This document shows positions 18,958 to 28,173 of a stretch of 64,000 nucleotides of DNA, piece by piece. The DNA lies in NCBI GenBank assembly GCA_021787665.1, contig JAJYLN010000005.1, positions 1 through 64,000 of the forward strand, written 5' to 3'. The translations under genes were made by a program, and so were the position numbers. Source of the stretch: a bacterium. Its GTDB lineage: Bacteria; JAMCPX01. Position 1 is the stretch's first letter, and each line of letters begins with the position of its first letter. The notes beneath the pieces were generated by a model that saw only the letters and a program-made list of their open reading frames with translations, did not search any database and was not told the DNA's origin.

Positions 18958-21280
18958 AAACATCCGTACACAGACGTTCGATACGATGGTAGGCAGGCTT
19001 GACTCTGTCAGCACGACGAGCCTCACGCTGCTGCTTCTCCTCGTACCGCTCGTCTTCTACAAGAACGAATACGTCTGGTCGAAGGTGTTCCTGCTGTACC
19101 TGTTCCTGTGGCCGATCATCGTCGTTTATTTTCTCAGGACCCTGCTGGACAACAGGATAGAATTCTTCTATACCCCGGTGCTTATCCCGCTCGTATTGTT
19201 GGACGCAGTCGCGGGCCTGTCCGTGTTCCATGCGTACAATGCACACCTCGCGCTGCAGGCGCTCATCCAGCAGGTCGCCTACCAGATGCCCTTTTTCCTG
19301 TTTATTTACTATGCGAAAGACATCAAGCTCAGAACGATCGGCACCGTCGTAGCAGTCGCATCTATCATCGTCAGCTCGTACGGCCTGCTCCAGTTCTTCC
19401 ATATCGTTGCACCGCCACTGGATCAATGGGGGAGGCCCAATGCGGCAAGCACCATGGGACTCACAAACTTTACCACAGATTACCTCGTGATGGCATTCCC
19501 CCTGATGCTCACCCTATTCCTGACCGCGCCCGGCAAGAGTGCCACGAAGTACATCGCCTACGTCGGGCTCCTCGTGACGATCGCCTACGTCATCCTGGGG
19601 AAGAACCGCGCGGGATGGGTTGCGCTTGCAGCAGCGTTGTTTTTCTATGCCGTCATGGTCGGCGCATACGCAAGCTATAAGCTGCTGACAGCCCCCACGA
19701 AGAGGCTGATGCTCACGACCGGGATCGCCGGGGCCGTCCTGCTCGCCGGCATCGTGGGGTTCACGCGTACCGGCAGTGGTCTGGCACAGAGAGCGGAGAG
19801 TATTTTCAACAGCGGGTACTCGTCGAATGCCTTCAGGCTCCTTGTCTGGGACAGCACGCTGCGGGGCATGAGGGACGAACCCGTGTTCGGCGTCGGTATT
19901 GGCAACTATCAGATCAACATCCCCCTGTACGAGGTTCGGGCGCTCAAGACCACGGACTGGGCCGAGGGTAGATACCTCGATAACGCTCACGACGAGTACC
20001 TGCAGATGCTCTTCGAGCTCGGCGTTGTCGGTGCTCTGCTGTTCGCATGGTTCCTGTTCGAGATCTTTTTTACAAGCCTCCGGAGCATCAGGGATGCTCA
20101 GGACGACACGGAGAACATCGTATGGAACATTACTCTCATGACCAGTATCGTAGCGGCGCTCGTGTCCGCTCTCTTCACGTTCAACCTCGAGATGCCGTCT
20201 TCAGCCCTGATGTTCTGGGCGTTTGCCGGGCTCATCGTGGGAAAGCGGAAGTACAGGTATTTCGAGGACGAGTACGGGTTCATATCGATACTCAAAAAGC
20301 TGTCCGGATTCAAGTGGCGGTGGAAGTACGACTTCGAGCTCAGCACGAGTAAGAACTATCCGTTGATGGCATTCCTGGCAGTCAGCTTTGTTATCGGCGT
20401 GGTGCTGCTGGGCAAGCTGACATCCTTCTCGTACAGACAGACCCAGGCGGATGTATACAACAGGGAGGCAGAGACATACCTGGACGCCAAGATGCCGCAG
20501 AAGGCGAAGGACATCGCGGACAGGGCGTATGCGCTCGTGCCGGACAACTATATGGTCCTCTATACGCTCGCCCGCGCTCGGGCGGGCAGCCTCGACACAG
20601 CAGGCGCAATCGTGGACGCAAAGAGGGTCATAAGCCTGGCACCCTACTTCTCGTACGGCCATAAGCTGCTCGGGTTTCTCTACTACAGCAAGGACAACTA
20701 TGCCGGGGCCATCAATGAATTTAAGACCTCGGTCGAGCTGACGCCCCTGTCAATCCACGAGGTGGGGCCCTATCTTATAAGCTCATACCTCAGTACCAAC
20801 GACATAGCCAGCGGCATCGCCCTGGCCCGGAAGATGAAGAACGAGGAGCCGAGGAGCGAGGTCTATACTTTTTTCCTCGGAACGGCGTACTACATGGAAG
20901 CCAAGTATGACGACGCGATAAAATATCTCAGGGAGGCGGTGGCTGAAAACCCTTCAGACTTCAAGGCAGTCCTCAACCTAACGCAATGCCTGCAAAAAAC
21001 AGGCGAGTACGGCGATGCGCTGACGTACGCTGACCACCTCACCAGGATAGCGCCCGGCAACCCCGTAGCGTGGTACACCCTGGCACATATCTACACCCTC
21101 ATGCACCACGATACCGGGGCATTCGATGCCCTTGCACAGCTCTTCAAGATCGACCCATCCTTCAAGATGACCGTGGTGAACAACGCCGATTTCTCGCGTC
21201 TTCTTGGTAAATCCCGCATGAAGGAACTTCTCACAGGGAAGGTCTTTGTCATGCCGTCCTCCGGCGGCAAGAAAAAATAG
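18947..21280 (+). CDS. O-antigen ligase (Wzy_C) family protein with C-terminal TPR domain
   Basis: The 777-residue chain has about twelve membrane segments in its first ~490 residues, including the O-antigen ligase/polymerase core with GKNRAGW and a long extracytoplasmic loop (VFGVGIGNYQ). A C-terminal TPR array covers about 500-765. Such proteins ligate O-antigen to lipid A core or transfer glycans to protein. Overlap with the upstream gene, and the nearby lpxH, fit an envelope role. The TPR tail may recruit acceptor proteins, which is inference. Exact substrate cannot be called. Confidence 0.82.
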   Translation: MNDKNIRTQTFDTMVGRLDSVSTTSLTLLLLLVPLVFYKNEYVWSKVFLLYLFLWPIIVVYFLRTLLDNRIEFFYTPVLIPLVLLDAVAGLSVFHAYNAHLALQALIQQVAYQMPFFLFIYYAKDIKLRTIGTVVAVASIIVSSYGLLQFFHIVAPPLDQWGRPNAASTMGLTNFTTDYLVMAFPLMLTLFLTAPGKSATKYIAYVGLLVTIAYVILGKNRAGWVALAAALFFYAVMVGAYASYKLLTAPTKRLMLTTGIAGAVLLAGIVGFTRTGSGLAQRAESIFNSGYSSNAFRLLVWDSTLRGMRDEPVFGVGIGNYQINIPLYEVRALKTTDWAEGRYLDNAHDEYLQMLFELGVVGALLFAWFLFEIFFTSLRSIRDAQDDTENIVWNITLMTSIVAALVSALFTFNLEMPSSALMFWAFAGLIVGKRKYRYFEDEYGFISILKKLSGFKWRWKYDFELSTSKNYPLMAFLAVSFVIGVVLLGKLTSFSYRQTQADVYNREAETYLDAKMPQKAKDIADRAYALVPDNYMVLYTLARARAGSLDTAGAIVDAKRVISLAPYFSYGHKLLGFLYYSKDNYAGAINEFKTSVELTPLSIHEVGPYLISSYLSTNDIASGIALARKMKNEEPRSEVYTFFLGTAYYMEAKYDDAIKYLREAVAENPSDFKAVLNLTQCLQKTGEYGDALTYADHLTRIAPGNPVAWYTLAHIYTLMHHDTGAFDALAQLFKIDPSFKMTVVNNADFSRLLGKSRMKELLTGKVFVMPSSGGKKK

Positions 21281-21286
21281 GAGAAC

Positions 21287-21514
21287 TTACTTCTTATCAA
21301 CTTTACTTTCTTCGGGCCCGCCTTCTGGCTTGTTCTCCGGCAGCGATTTCCGGGTTTGGTCAGTCGTATTCGTTTCGAACTCGTTCATCGCTTTTTTGAA
21401 GTTCTTTATCGCCTCCCCGAGGCTCTTCCCGACCTCCGGGAGTTTCTTGCCGCCAAAGAGTACCAGGATGATCACGAATATCACCAACAGCTCCGGCATG
21501 CCAATATCAAACAT
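21287..21514 (-). CDS. tatA: Twin-arginine translocase subunit TatA/E
   Basis: A 75-residue TatA: short N-terminus, one membrane helix (about 7-22), the hinge FGGKKLPEVGKSLG, an amphipathic helix containing the FKKA motif, and a charged tail. TatA multimers form the conducting element for folded proteins with twin-arginine signals. No tatC or tatB is next to it. It is convergent with the O-antigen ligase gene, with only six bases between stops, and has its own strong promoter and an AAAGGAGAG ribosome site. Confidence 0.95.
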   Translation of the reverse strand: MFDIGMPELLVIFVIILVLFGGKKLPEVGKSLGEAIKNFKKAMNEFETNTTDQTRKSLPENKPEGGPEESKVDKK

Positions 21515-21542
21515 GTTACTCTCCTTTTAATCTTCTATTGAT

Positions 21543-21571
21543 ATTGTAGACCTTATCGGCACCGATTTCAA
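21543..21571 (-). promoter_or_regulatory. Promoter of tatA
   Basis: On the minus strand TTGAAA (21571-21566) and TACAAT (21548-21543) are exactly 17 bases apart, giving a transcript start near 21537 and a ~23-base leader with AAAGGAGAG. Confidence 0.75.
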
Positions 21572-21749
21572 CTCTTTTCACGTGTTGTAACGTGTTCTCG
21601 CGCCATCGGCAAGCATCGGCAAGGAGGTGCAAAAAATCGTATAGAATCAAGTAATCCATCTGTCCTGTAATCTCCTGTAAGGGTTACGAAGATTTACTTC
21701 CGCAATCTGCCCGGACTTTTTGTCTGCAAAAGGGGCAAAACGGTTTCGC

Positions 21750-21778
21750 TTGTAACCGCCGTACGCCGTTGGTATACT
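21750..21778 (+). promoter_or_regulatory. Promoter of the 129-residue membrane protein gene
   Basis: TTGTAA (21750-21755) and TATACT (21773-21778) are 17 bases apart, with TGG before the -10. The start is predicted near 21785, directly before the AAAGGAGG ribosome site (21787-21794). The 284-base divergent gap also holds a 10-base tandem duplication CATCGGCAAG at 21604-21623 of unknown meaning. Confidence 0.75.
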
Positions 21779-21798
21779 CTCCGATGAAAGGAGGTTGT

Positions 21799-22188
21799 AT
21801 GGTCAAAGTAGCGGTATTCATGCTTCTGTGTCTCGTGGGACAGCTCGGGATGGAGGCGGTTGCGACTGCGTTCAAGCTCTGGAAATACACCTCTGTGAAA
21901 AACCTCGTCGTCCACGTGGTGCTCGCGGTGATGATCGTTTTCGGCGGGGTCTCCTTTCTGGTCAGCGGTCTGCCCTCGTATGTCAGGTATCCGATCGGCG
22001 TAGCCCTCGGCTTCATCTACGAGTTCAGCAATGCGTCCGGCCTCGACCTGTTCTACTTCCCCGGGGACAGGTTCCTTTTTTTCAGGCGCAGGGCGTCCAT
22101 CATCATTGTGATCTCCCTCATGTGGGGGATGTACCCCCTCCTCGTGCCGATCGTCTATTCGTACGTGGCTCCCCTCATCGTGTGGTAA
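21799..22188 (+). CDS. Small hypothetical integral membrane protein
   Basis: A 129-residue protein I do not recognise. It has about four hydrophobic segments (roughly 2-20, 33-52, 60-75, 98-125) and a basic loop RFLFFRRR before the last one. There are no catalytic-looking motifs. The ATG at 21799 is fixed by AAAGGAGG five bases upstream; the longer reading from 21769 lacks a site and starts inside the promoter. It is a single-gene unit with a strong promoter, convergent with the WecA-type fusion gene. Confidence 0.75.
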   Translation: MVKVAVFMLLCLVGQLGMEAVATAFKLWKYTSVKNLVVHVVLAVMIVFGGVSFLVSGLPSYVRYPIGVALGFIYEFSNASGLDLFYFPGDRFLFFRRRASIIIVISLMWGMYPLLVPIVYSYVAPLIVW

Positions 22189-22206
22189 CCTCTACCCGAT
22201 ACGGGG

Positions 22207-23985
22207 TTACTTCGGTACTGCGTCGTAGTCCTCGAAACTGAGCGAAAACCTCCTCAGCGCGGTGTTCGAACGCTTACAGACCCGCCTGACCTTTATTATC
22301 CTGTCCTCCGGTATCCGGGGGGTCGACACGATGACCTCGTCGATGTCCCTGCCCCGGATGACGTCCTCGATCGACTCTATCCCGGCAACGACCGGGTAGC
22401 CGTTTATCGACCTCCCGTGCTTCATGGTATCGTCGTCTATGAAACACACCGGTGTCAGTCCGAGGTTCCCGTTGTTCAGGATTTCGCTGACCGCGAACAT
22501 CCCGCTGTCGCCTGCCCCGTAGATGAGCACCCTCCTGCTCGTCGGACCGTTGCCTTTCCTGAACAGGTAGTCGAACGACCGGTAGAGGTACCGGGACAGG
22601 GTCATGAGGATCAGCAGGATTGCGCCGTAGATGATGAAAACGGTCCTTGAATAATCCGCAAAACGCCATATCAGAAGAATGGCGACCATGCTGAGGCCCA
22701 CGCCCATCACGATGCCTTTTATGATCGTCCATACGTCGTGTGTACCGGTGTACTTCCACACACCCCGGTAGATCCCGACGACGGCGAACGAGACTATCTG
22801 GATACTCAGGACAAGGGGCAGCGCTCTGAACAGCGTGACGACATTGGGCCTGAACGTCGGGCCCTCGAACCTGAGCAGGTAAGCCCCATACAGCGAAATG
22901 AAGATGATGGCAAGATCGAGCAAGATCTCGAATATCCTCCTCTTGTACGTCACGTTGACGATGATGGATATCACTCCCTTTTCGCCTTTGCCCGTTTCCC
23001 GGACCTTGATCCTGGAAAGGTACACGCCGAGGAAAACGATCACGATAGAGAACAGAAAGATCAGCTCGATGTACACGTACACCGGCATGTGTCTGCCAAG
23101 ATACGCGAGCAGTCCCGAGAGAGCCCCGATGCCGTACAGCACGAGCACAGCCTGTCTCTCTGAAAGGCCGATCTTCACGAGCCTGTGCGAGGTATGGTCT
23201 TTCCCGCCCTTCATGGCATCGAGCCCGGACAGCTTCCTGGTGAGTACCGCCACGCTCGTATCGAAGATCGGTATCAGGAAGATCAACACGGGTATACTGA
23301 CAATCTGGAGGATCTGCCCCGGAAACTTTATCTCCGGGACGAGCACAATGCCTGAGAGCATGAACCCAACGAAGAGGCTGCCCGAATCGCCCATGAATAT
23401 GGATGCCGGGGTGAAATTATACACGAGGAAGCCCAGTGCCGCCCCTATCAGGGAGGCGAGCAGGACCGCCGTCGGGGTACTCGTGCTGCCGAACAGGCAC
23501 AGGGACACGACAACGCCGGTGATCCCCGCTATGCCTGCGGCCAGTCCGTCCATATTATCCAACAGGTTGAACGCATTGGTAAGACCTACGATCCATACGA
23601 TGGTGATGACGGTATCCACGGCATAGTTGCCGGTGATATCCAGCTTCAACCCGGCCGCTATGACGAGCGAGGAGACCGCTATCTCCACGATGAGCTTCAC
23701 CGGAGGGGAGAGATGCCTAAGGTCGTCCACGATGCCGAGTACGAACACCGCGGTCCCTGCAGAAACGATGATGATGGAATGCCGGTCAGCCTGTCCGACC
23801 AGCGAGAAGGCCAGCACGGTAGCTGCATAGATGGCCACGCCTCCGAGCAGCGGCACATGCTTGCTGTTCCACCGGTCATCTTTCGGATGTGCTATGATGT
23901 CCCACCTGACCGCTATGCGCTTCACCACCGGCACACACACGAGAGCGGTGAAGAAAGAGACGAGTACAGCCGTGTATGTATTCAC
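22207..23985 (-). CDS. WecA/MraY-type phosphoglycosyltransferase fused to FlaA1/CapD-type N-terminal domain
   Basis: Residues 1-330 form a polytopic UndP sugar-1-phosphate transferase of the WecA type: DD at 87-88, NAFNLLDNMDGL at 137-148, FMGDSGS at 197-203 and the H-x-x-H loop (H264, H267). Residues 345-480 add more membrane segments and 484-575 a Rossmann domain (YGAGDSGMF at 489-497, FIDDD at 515-519), the same order as the N-terminal half of FlaA1/WbpM/CapD dehydratases but without their SDR catalytic domain. It probably starts a lipid-linked glycan. Its start overlaps the upstream glycosyltransferase gene by four bases. Confidence 0.85.
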   Translation of the reverse strand: MNTYTAVLVSFFTALVCVPVVKRIAVRWDIIAHPKDDRWNSKHVPLLGGVAIYAATVLAFSLVGQADRHSIIIVSAGTAVFVLGIVDDLRHLSPPVKLIVEIAVSSLVIAAGLKLDITGNYAVDTVITIVWIVGLTNAFNLLDNMDGLAAGIAGITGVVVSLCLFGSTSTPTAVLLASLIGAALGFLVYNFTPASIFMGDSGSLFVGFMLSGIVLVPEIKFPGQILQIVSIPVLIFLIPIFDTSVAVLTRKLSGLDAMKGGKDHTSHRLVKIGLSERQAVLVLYGIGALSGLLAYLGRHMPVYVYIELIFLFSIVIVFLGVYLSRIKVRETGKGEKGVISIIVNVTYKRRIFEILLDLAIIFISLYGAYLLRFEGPTFRPNVVTLFRALPLVLSIQIVSFAVVGIYRGVWKYTGTHDVWTIIKGIVMGVGLSMVAILLIWRFADYSRTVFIIYGAILLILMTLSRYLYRSFDYLFRKGNGPTSRRVLIYGAGDSGMFAVSEILNNGNLGLTPVCFIDDDTMKHGRSINGYPVVAGIESIEDVIRGRDIDEVIVSTPRIPEDRIIKVRRVCKRSNTALRRFSLSFEDYDAVPK

Positions 23986-25190
23986 TGCTCCAGCACTTCC
24001 CTATAAACTCTGCTCATGTCCCTTGTCAGCCTGTCGATTGTAAAAAAGCCAGCTACGTATTCCCTGCCCCGGGCTCCTATCATATACCCGATCCCTGGAT
24101 TATTGACAAGGTACTCGATAGCGTTGACCATAGCGTCTTCGCGGCCCGGCGGCACGAGTATGCCCCTCTCGCAGAGGTACACATCGTCCGCGACGCGCTC
24201 CAGCCTAGCGCCGAGCAGGTCAGCGTTACCTCCCACGTCAGTCACTACCACGGGCCTTGCGGATGCGAGCGCTTCAATAACTGCTACCGGGACGCCCTCG
24301 TTCAGGGAACTCAGGACGAAAATGTTCGTTTCTCTATAGATGGATGCTATGTCCTTTCTATAGCCGAGAAAGTCGACCCTATCCGAGACCCCGAGCTCTC
24401 TCGAGAGCCCTGCAAGCTCGGTCCTCGATACGCCGTCGCCAACGATGAGGAGCCTGGCCGGCACCCTGAGCATGCTGAACGCCCTGATCAGGGATCTGTG
24501 GCCCTTTACGGGGACGAGCCTTCCTACGGTCGCGATGATGGTCCCTGAAGATTGATCCGATGCCATCATCGGACGACACGGTATACTCAGGAATACGCCG
24601 AGGTCATAGCCTTCATATACGACCTTTATTTTCTCGTCCGGGGCTATCCGGTAGGTCTTCACAAGCTCCCTTTTCAGGGAGTCGCTCAACGCTACGATTG
24701 CGTCCGTAAACGCGGCGAGCGCCCGCTCTACCATCACGAAGAGGTAGGAGACTGGCCTGTTAAAATAGCCCCTGAACACATGACCGTGGAACGAATGGAC
24801 CAGTCTTATCCTGCCCTTCCCGTGCCTGAGGTGGAGCATGTTATACGCAATGCATGCTGTCCTGCCGAGCGCCCCGGCCTTTGCGGTATGGGTATGAACG
24901 ATGTCCGGCCTGAACTCGCTGATGATCCTGTACATGCCGAAGACGGCACCCAGGTCCCTGAGGAAAGACAGCTCCCTCTTCAGGGTATGCAGAGGGACAG
25001 CGGTGACGCCGAGCTCCTCGAGGAGGTAGTCCATGTTCTCTTCCCCTTCGGACACCTCGCCGGCAACGAGCCTCGTCTCGAACCCGTCGCCGAGATAACG
25101 GGTCAGCAGGATCGTATGGATCGCCGGGCCACCTATATTGAGGCGCGCAATAACCCTGAGGACTTTAATTTTGTTTACCGTAGACGGCAT
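23982..25190 (-). CDS. Glycosyltransferase family 4 (GT-B)
   Basis: A 402-residue soluble retaining glycosyltransferase. The N-terminal half opens with a Rossmann strand and GGPAIH acceptor loop; the C-terminal half carries the nucleotide-sugar site NEGVPVAVIEALASARPVV, including the EX7E-type motif. It overlaps the WecA-type fusion gene, so it likely adds a sugar to the lipid carrier product made by that enzyme, as part of O-antigen or exopolysaccharide assembly. Donor and acceptor cannot be identified. Confidence 0.87.
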   Translation of the reverse strand: MPSTVNKIKVLRVIARLNIGGPAIHTILLTRYLGDGFETRLVAGEVSEGEENMDYLLEELGVTAVPLHTLKRELSFLRDLGAVFGMYRIISEFRPDIVHTHTAKAGALGRTACIAYNMLHLRHGKGRIRLVHSFHGHVFRGYFNRPVSYLFVMVERALAAFTDAIVALSDSLKRELVKTYRIAPDEKIKVVYEGYDLGVFLSIPCRPMMASDQSSGTIIATVGRLVPVKGHRSLIRAFSMLRVPARLLIVGDGVSRTELAGLSRELGVSDRVDFLGYRKDIASIYRETNIFVLSSLNEGVPVAVIEALASARPVVVTDVGGNADLLGARLERVADDVYLCERGILVPPGREDAMVNAIEYLVNNPGIGYMIGARGREYVAGFFTIDRLTRDMSRVYREVLEQ

Positions 25191-25233
25191 GCACCCCTAT
25201 CCATAATGCTCTCCGCTATGCTGTAGGGGCTGC

Positions 25234-25830
25234 TTACTCAGCCCCTACTCCTCTCTGGAAAAGATATTTCTCTACAACGGCCTCGATCGCCCTTCTCCGG
25301 TGACTTATATCGTTCTTTTCCCGGGGAGACATCTGGGCGAGGGTCCTGTCGTAACCGTCCGGCACGAACACCGGGTCATAGCCGAAGCCGTTCTCACCCA
25401 CGGGCCCATCGGTTATCCTGCCGTTCAACTCCCCATAACCGACGACGGTCGTCCCGTCGGCTAATGCTATCACCGCACACGCCTTGAATGCGGCCTTCCT
25501 GTCAGGTGGCCCGAGGTGCCTCATCCTGTCAAGCAGGGCATCTGTCCTGTCGCTGTCCCTGCCTTCTATAAACCGGGCCGACATGACACCGGGGAACCCG
25601 CCCAGTGCCGGGACCTCGATACCTGAGTCCTCGCCGAATGCGTCGGCACCAAGCCGCGCGGCAACATAGAAGGCCTTGAGCCGTGCATTCTCCTCGTAGG
25701 ACGCCGTACCTTCCCGGACGTCTACCCGCAAGTCCGCCATGCGCACAGCGATATCGTACTTGCCCATGATGTCGCTGATCTCCCGGAACTTGGCAGGGTT
25801 ACCCGTTGCGATAATAATGATACGCGGCAT
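25234..25830 (-). CDS. rdgB: XTP/dITP diphosphatase (RdgB/HAM1)
   Basis: A house-cleaning pyrophosphatase that removes non-canonical purine nucleotides such as dITP and XTP. The 198-residue chain shows the family signatures: ATGNPAKFREI at the N-terminus, EDSGIEV in the middle, and ENGFGYDPVF plus SHRRRA near the C-terminus. It lies 51 bases after the kinase gene and 43 before the glycosyltransferase, so it is probably co-transcribed with both, although functionally independent. Confidence 0.95.
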   Translation of the reverse strand: MPRIIIIATGNPAKFREISDIMGKYDIAVRMADLRVDVREGTASYEENARLKAFYVAARLGADAFGEDSGIEVPALGGFPGVMSARFIEGRDSDRTDALLDRMRHLGPPDRKAAFKACAVIALADGTTVVGYGELNGRITDGPVGENGFGYDPVFVPDGYDRTLAQMSPREKNDISHRRRAIEAVVEKYLFQRGVGAE

Positions 25831-25881
25831 CAGTTATTGACCAGGCGATACTGCGGAGGGACACGATGGCCGTTGCATGCG

Positions 25882-28134
25882 CTATGCCTTCATGCTCTTG
25901 TAGCCCCTCTGGATATCGTTAAATAACTGCTCGACGGTCTGGTACCGGTCTTCAGGCGCCTTTTCGAGACAACGTGTCCCGATGTCAGACAGCCATTTCG
26001 GTATTTGCGGGTTGATACTGCTCAGGAGTTCCGGGGGGGTATGCACGTGGTGGTAGCCGATATCGCCATGGACGAACGGGGGCCTGCCGATGAGGATCTC
26101 GTACAGGGTGCACCCGAACGAATAGATATCGGTCCTCGTATCCGTCTTCTCACCGAGTATCTGCTCCGGCGACATATAGAGCGGCGTGCCACCGACGATG
26201 GTCTCGCCGTGTTTTATCTCCTCCAGTGCCTTGGCAAGGCCGAAGTCCATGAGCTTCGCCACCCTTTTCGACGTCCACATGATATTCGATGGCTTGATGT
26301 CCCTATGGATGATGCCCTTCTCGTGGGCATAAGCGAGGCCCTTCAGTATCTGGGCAACTATGAATATCGCGAGCTGAAGCGGTATGCCGTTCTTGTACTC
26401 CTCGAGGAACTTCCTCACCACCATGCCATCCACGAACTCCATCACGATATAAAACGCGCCCCGGTCCTCTCCGACGTCGTACACGGTGACGATGTTGGGA
26501 TGGTTCAGCGACGCTGATGTCCGTGCCTCTCGCACGAACGCATCGATGCGCTTCGGATCCGAAGCGCCGCCGGTCGACATGATCTTGATGGCCACGACCC
26601 TGCCCAGGACGATATCCTGTGCCTTGATAACGATACCCATTCCCCCTCTGCCGAGCTCTGCGATGAGCTTGTAGCGCTTCGAGAGAATGCCCTCGCCGCT
26701 GTCCGACAGTAGAATGGTCTGGGCGTACTGGTCTATAAGGGAGGGCGATGGTGTGTCCACGGCGCGCCTGAGCCTCTCCATACGCTCCTTCACGTCCGCA
26801 TAGTCCGCATCGAGTTTGATGATCTTGCCATAGATCGAAGCCGCGTCCTTCGTCCTGCTCTCTTCCTCGTAGATGGTAGCGAGTTTGTAGTAGAGCTGCA
26901 GGTTGGGCAGTACGGGCGACTTACCGGCGAGCATCGCTTCGATGATGTCCCCGGCGTCTTTATACATGCCTTTCTCCATAAGCAGGTCGACTTTCAGGGT
27001 CCTGGCGCTGTCATCCTGCTTGTCCGCATCGGACGATGATTCCAGTACGGAAAGCGCCTTATCGACATAGCCGACCTCCTTGAACATGGTCGCAGATTTG
27101 ATCGCCTTTCCGGCCCTGGCGTAGATCTCCGCCGCCTTTATCTTCTCACCCATCGACTCGTAGAGCCTTGCCGCCTCATCGAGCTTACCGAGCCCTTCGA
27201 AGAGCTGTATGGCCTCCCGCTTCATGCCCCTGTCCTCGTAGTACGAGGCCATGACGAGAGAGGACTTTTCCTGCCAGCCCGCCTTCTCCATGACCCCGGC
27301 TGCGGACTTTTTGTCCCCGGCTGCCAGGTACAGCTCGCTCGCCTTGGCCCAGTTCTCCAGCTTCGCATAGAGATCCGCGGCGTACCGCTGGAGCCCTGCC
27401 TTTTCCGCAACCTCCGCTGCCTTTTGGACGTTCCCTGTCGCAAGATATGCCGACGAGGACAGAACGGCATAGTTCGTGATAGCCCTCGGTATGATATCTC
27501 CGTTCGGGACAATCACGGAGGCCTCGTAGGCAGCGGCAGTCCTGGCCTTGTCACCGAGCTTCGTGTAAAGCTCCCCGGCACGCAGGGTAAAGCCAGCGGC
27601 CAGGTACGCGTCGGCGGCCTTCTCGATCTCCCCGGTCGTCTCGAGCATGGAGGCTGCCTTCAATAGCTCCCCGGACTTCAGCAGGTTCTCTCCGGCTTGC
27701 CGATACAGGGACAATTCGCGGTAAAGCTCGCCTGCCTCCTTATGGAACCCGATCTGCTCGAGCGCAGCTGCTTGCTTCCCCTTCATGCCCAACCTCTTGT
27801 AGAGTTGGGCAGCATAGAACACGGCCCCTGCCTGAAAGTACATGTCAGCAGCGAGCTGAAGGCTGCCGCCCTTCTCGTAGAACGGTGCGGCATCGATGAA
27901 GTCGCCTATCTTCGCAAACCTGCTGGCCCTCATGCGAAGGGACAGAGCATTGCCTTCCTGAACCGATGTCCTCTTCCTGGTCATCCGGTGAACAAAGAGC
28001 AACACCAGTCCGAGGAACAGTATGCCCCCCCACATGATTTGCGTGCCGGTATCCGTTATCCTGCCGTTATAGTTCTCCAGAGCTTTCGTGACAAAACCGA
28101 CGGCAGGCAGGATGTATGACAGCACTTGCTTCAT
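25882..28134 (-). CDS. Membrane-anchored TPR-containing serine/threonine protein kinase
   Basis: The 750-residue protein has one membrane helix (about 34-49), a long run of TPR-like helical repeats (about 65-460), and a complete Hanks-type kinase domain at 487-745: glycine loop GRGGMG at 495-500, Lys517, HRD at 610-612, DFG at 630-632 and MSPEQ at 654-658. The order, with the kinase at the C-terminus after the repeats, is the reverse of the common kinase-first layout. The ATG at 28134 avoids running into the terminator at 28174-28208. No Shine-Dalgarno site is present. Targets are unknown; neighbours suggest envelope glycan control, which is inference. Confidence 0.9.
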   Translation of the reverse strand: MKQVLSYILPAVGFVTKALENYNGRITDTGTQIMWGGILFLGLVLLFVHRMTRKRTSVQEGNALSLRMRASRFAKIGDFIDAAPFYEKGGSLQLAADMYFQAGAVFYAAQLYKRLGMKGKQAAALEQIGFHKEAGELYRELSLYRQAGENLLKSGELLKAASMLETTGEIEKAADAYLAAGFTLRAGELYTKLGDKARTAAAYEASVIVPNGDIIPRAITNYAVLSSSAYLATGNVQKAAEVAEKAGLQRYAADLYAKLENWAKASELYLAAGDKKSAAGVMEKAGWQEKSSLVMASYYEDRGMKREAIQLFEGLGKLDEAARLYESMGEKIKAAEIYARAGKAIKSATMFKEVGYVDKALSVLESSSDADKQDDSARTLKVDLLMEKGMYKDAGDIIEAMLAGKSPVLPNLQLYYKLATIYEEESRTKDAASIYGKIIKLDADYADVKERMERLRRAVDTPSPSLIDQYAQTILLSDSGEGILSKRYKLIAELGRGGMGIVIKAQDIVLGRVVAIKIMSTGGASDPKRIDAFVREARTSASLNHPNIVTVYDVGEDRGAFYIVMEFVDGMVVRKFLEEYKNGIPLQLAIFIVAQILKGLAYAHEKGIIHRDIKPSNIMWTSKRVAKLMDFGLAKALEEIKHGETIVGGTPLYMSPEQILGEKTDTRTDIYSFGCTLYEILIGRPPFVHGDIGYHHVHTPPELLSSINPQIPKWLSDIGTRCLEKAPEDRYQTVEQLFNDIQRGYKSMKA

Positions 28135-28141
28135 GCATAAC

Positions 28142-28170
28142 CGAATAGTCCAACGCGTGCCAATTTGCAA
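28142..28170 (-). promoter_or_regulatory. Weak candidate promoter for the kinase unit
   Basis: On the minus strand TTGCAA (28170-28165) is 17 bases from TATTCG (28147-28142). The predicted start (about 28135) coincides with the ATG, another leaderless arrangement. The -10 match is poor. Confidence 0.3.
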
Positions 28171-28173
28171 GAA

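Noticed and set aside
21604-21623. Tandem 10-base duplication CATCGGCAAG
   Set aside because: Only two copies, outside both promoters, with no sign of function; noted but not called as a repeat feature.
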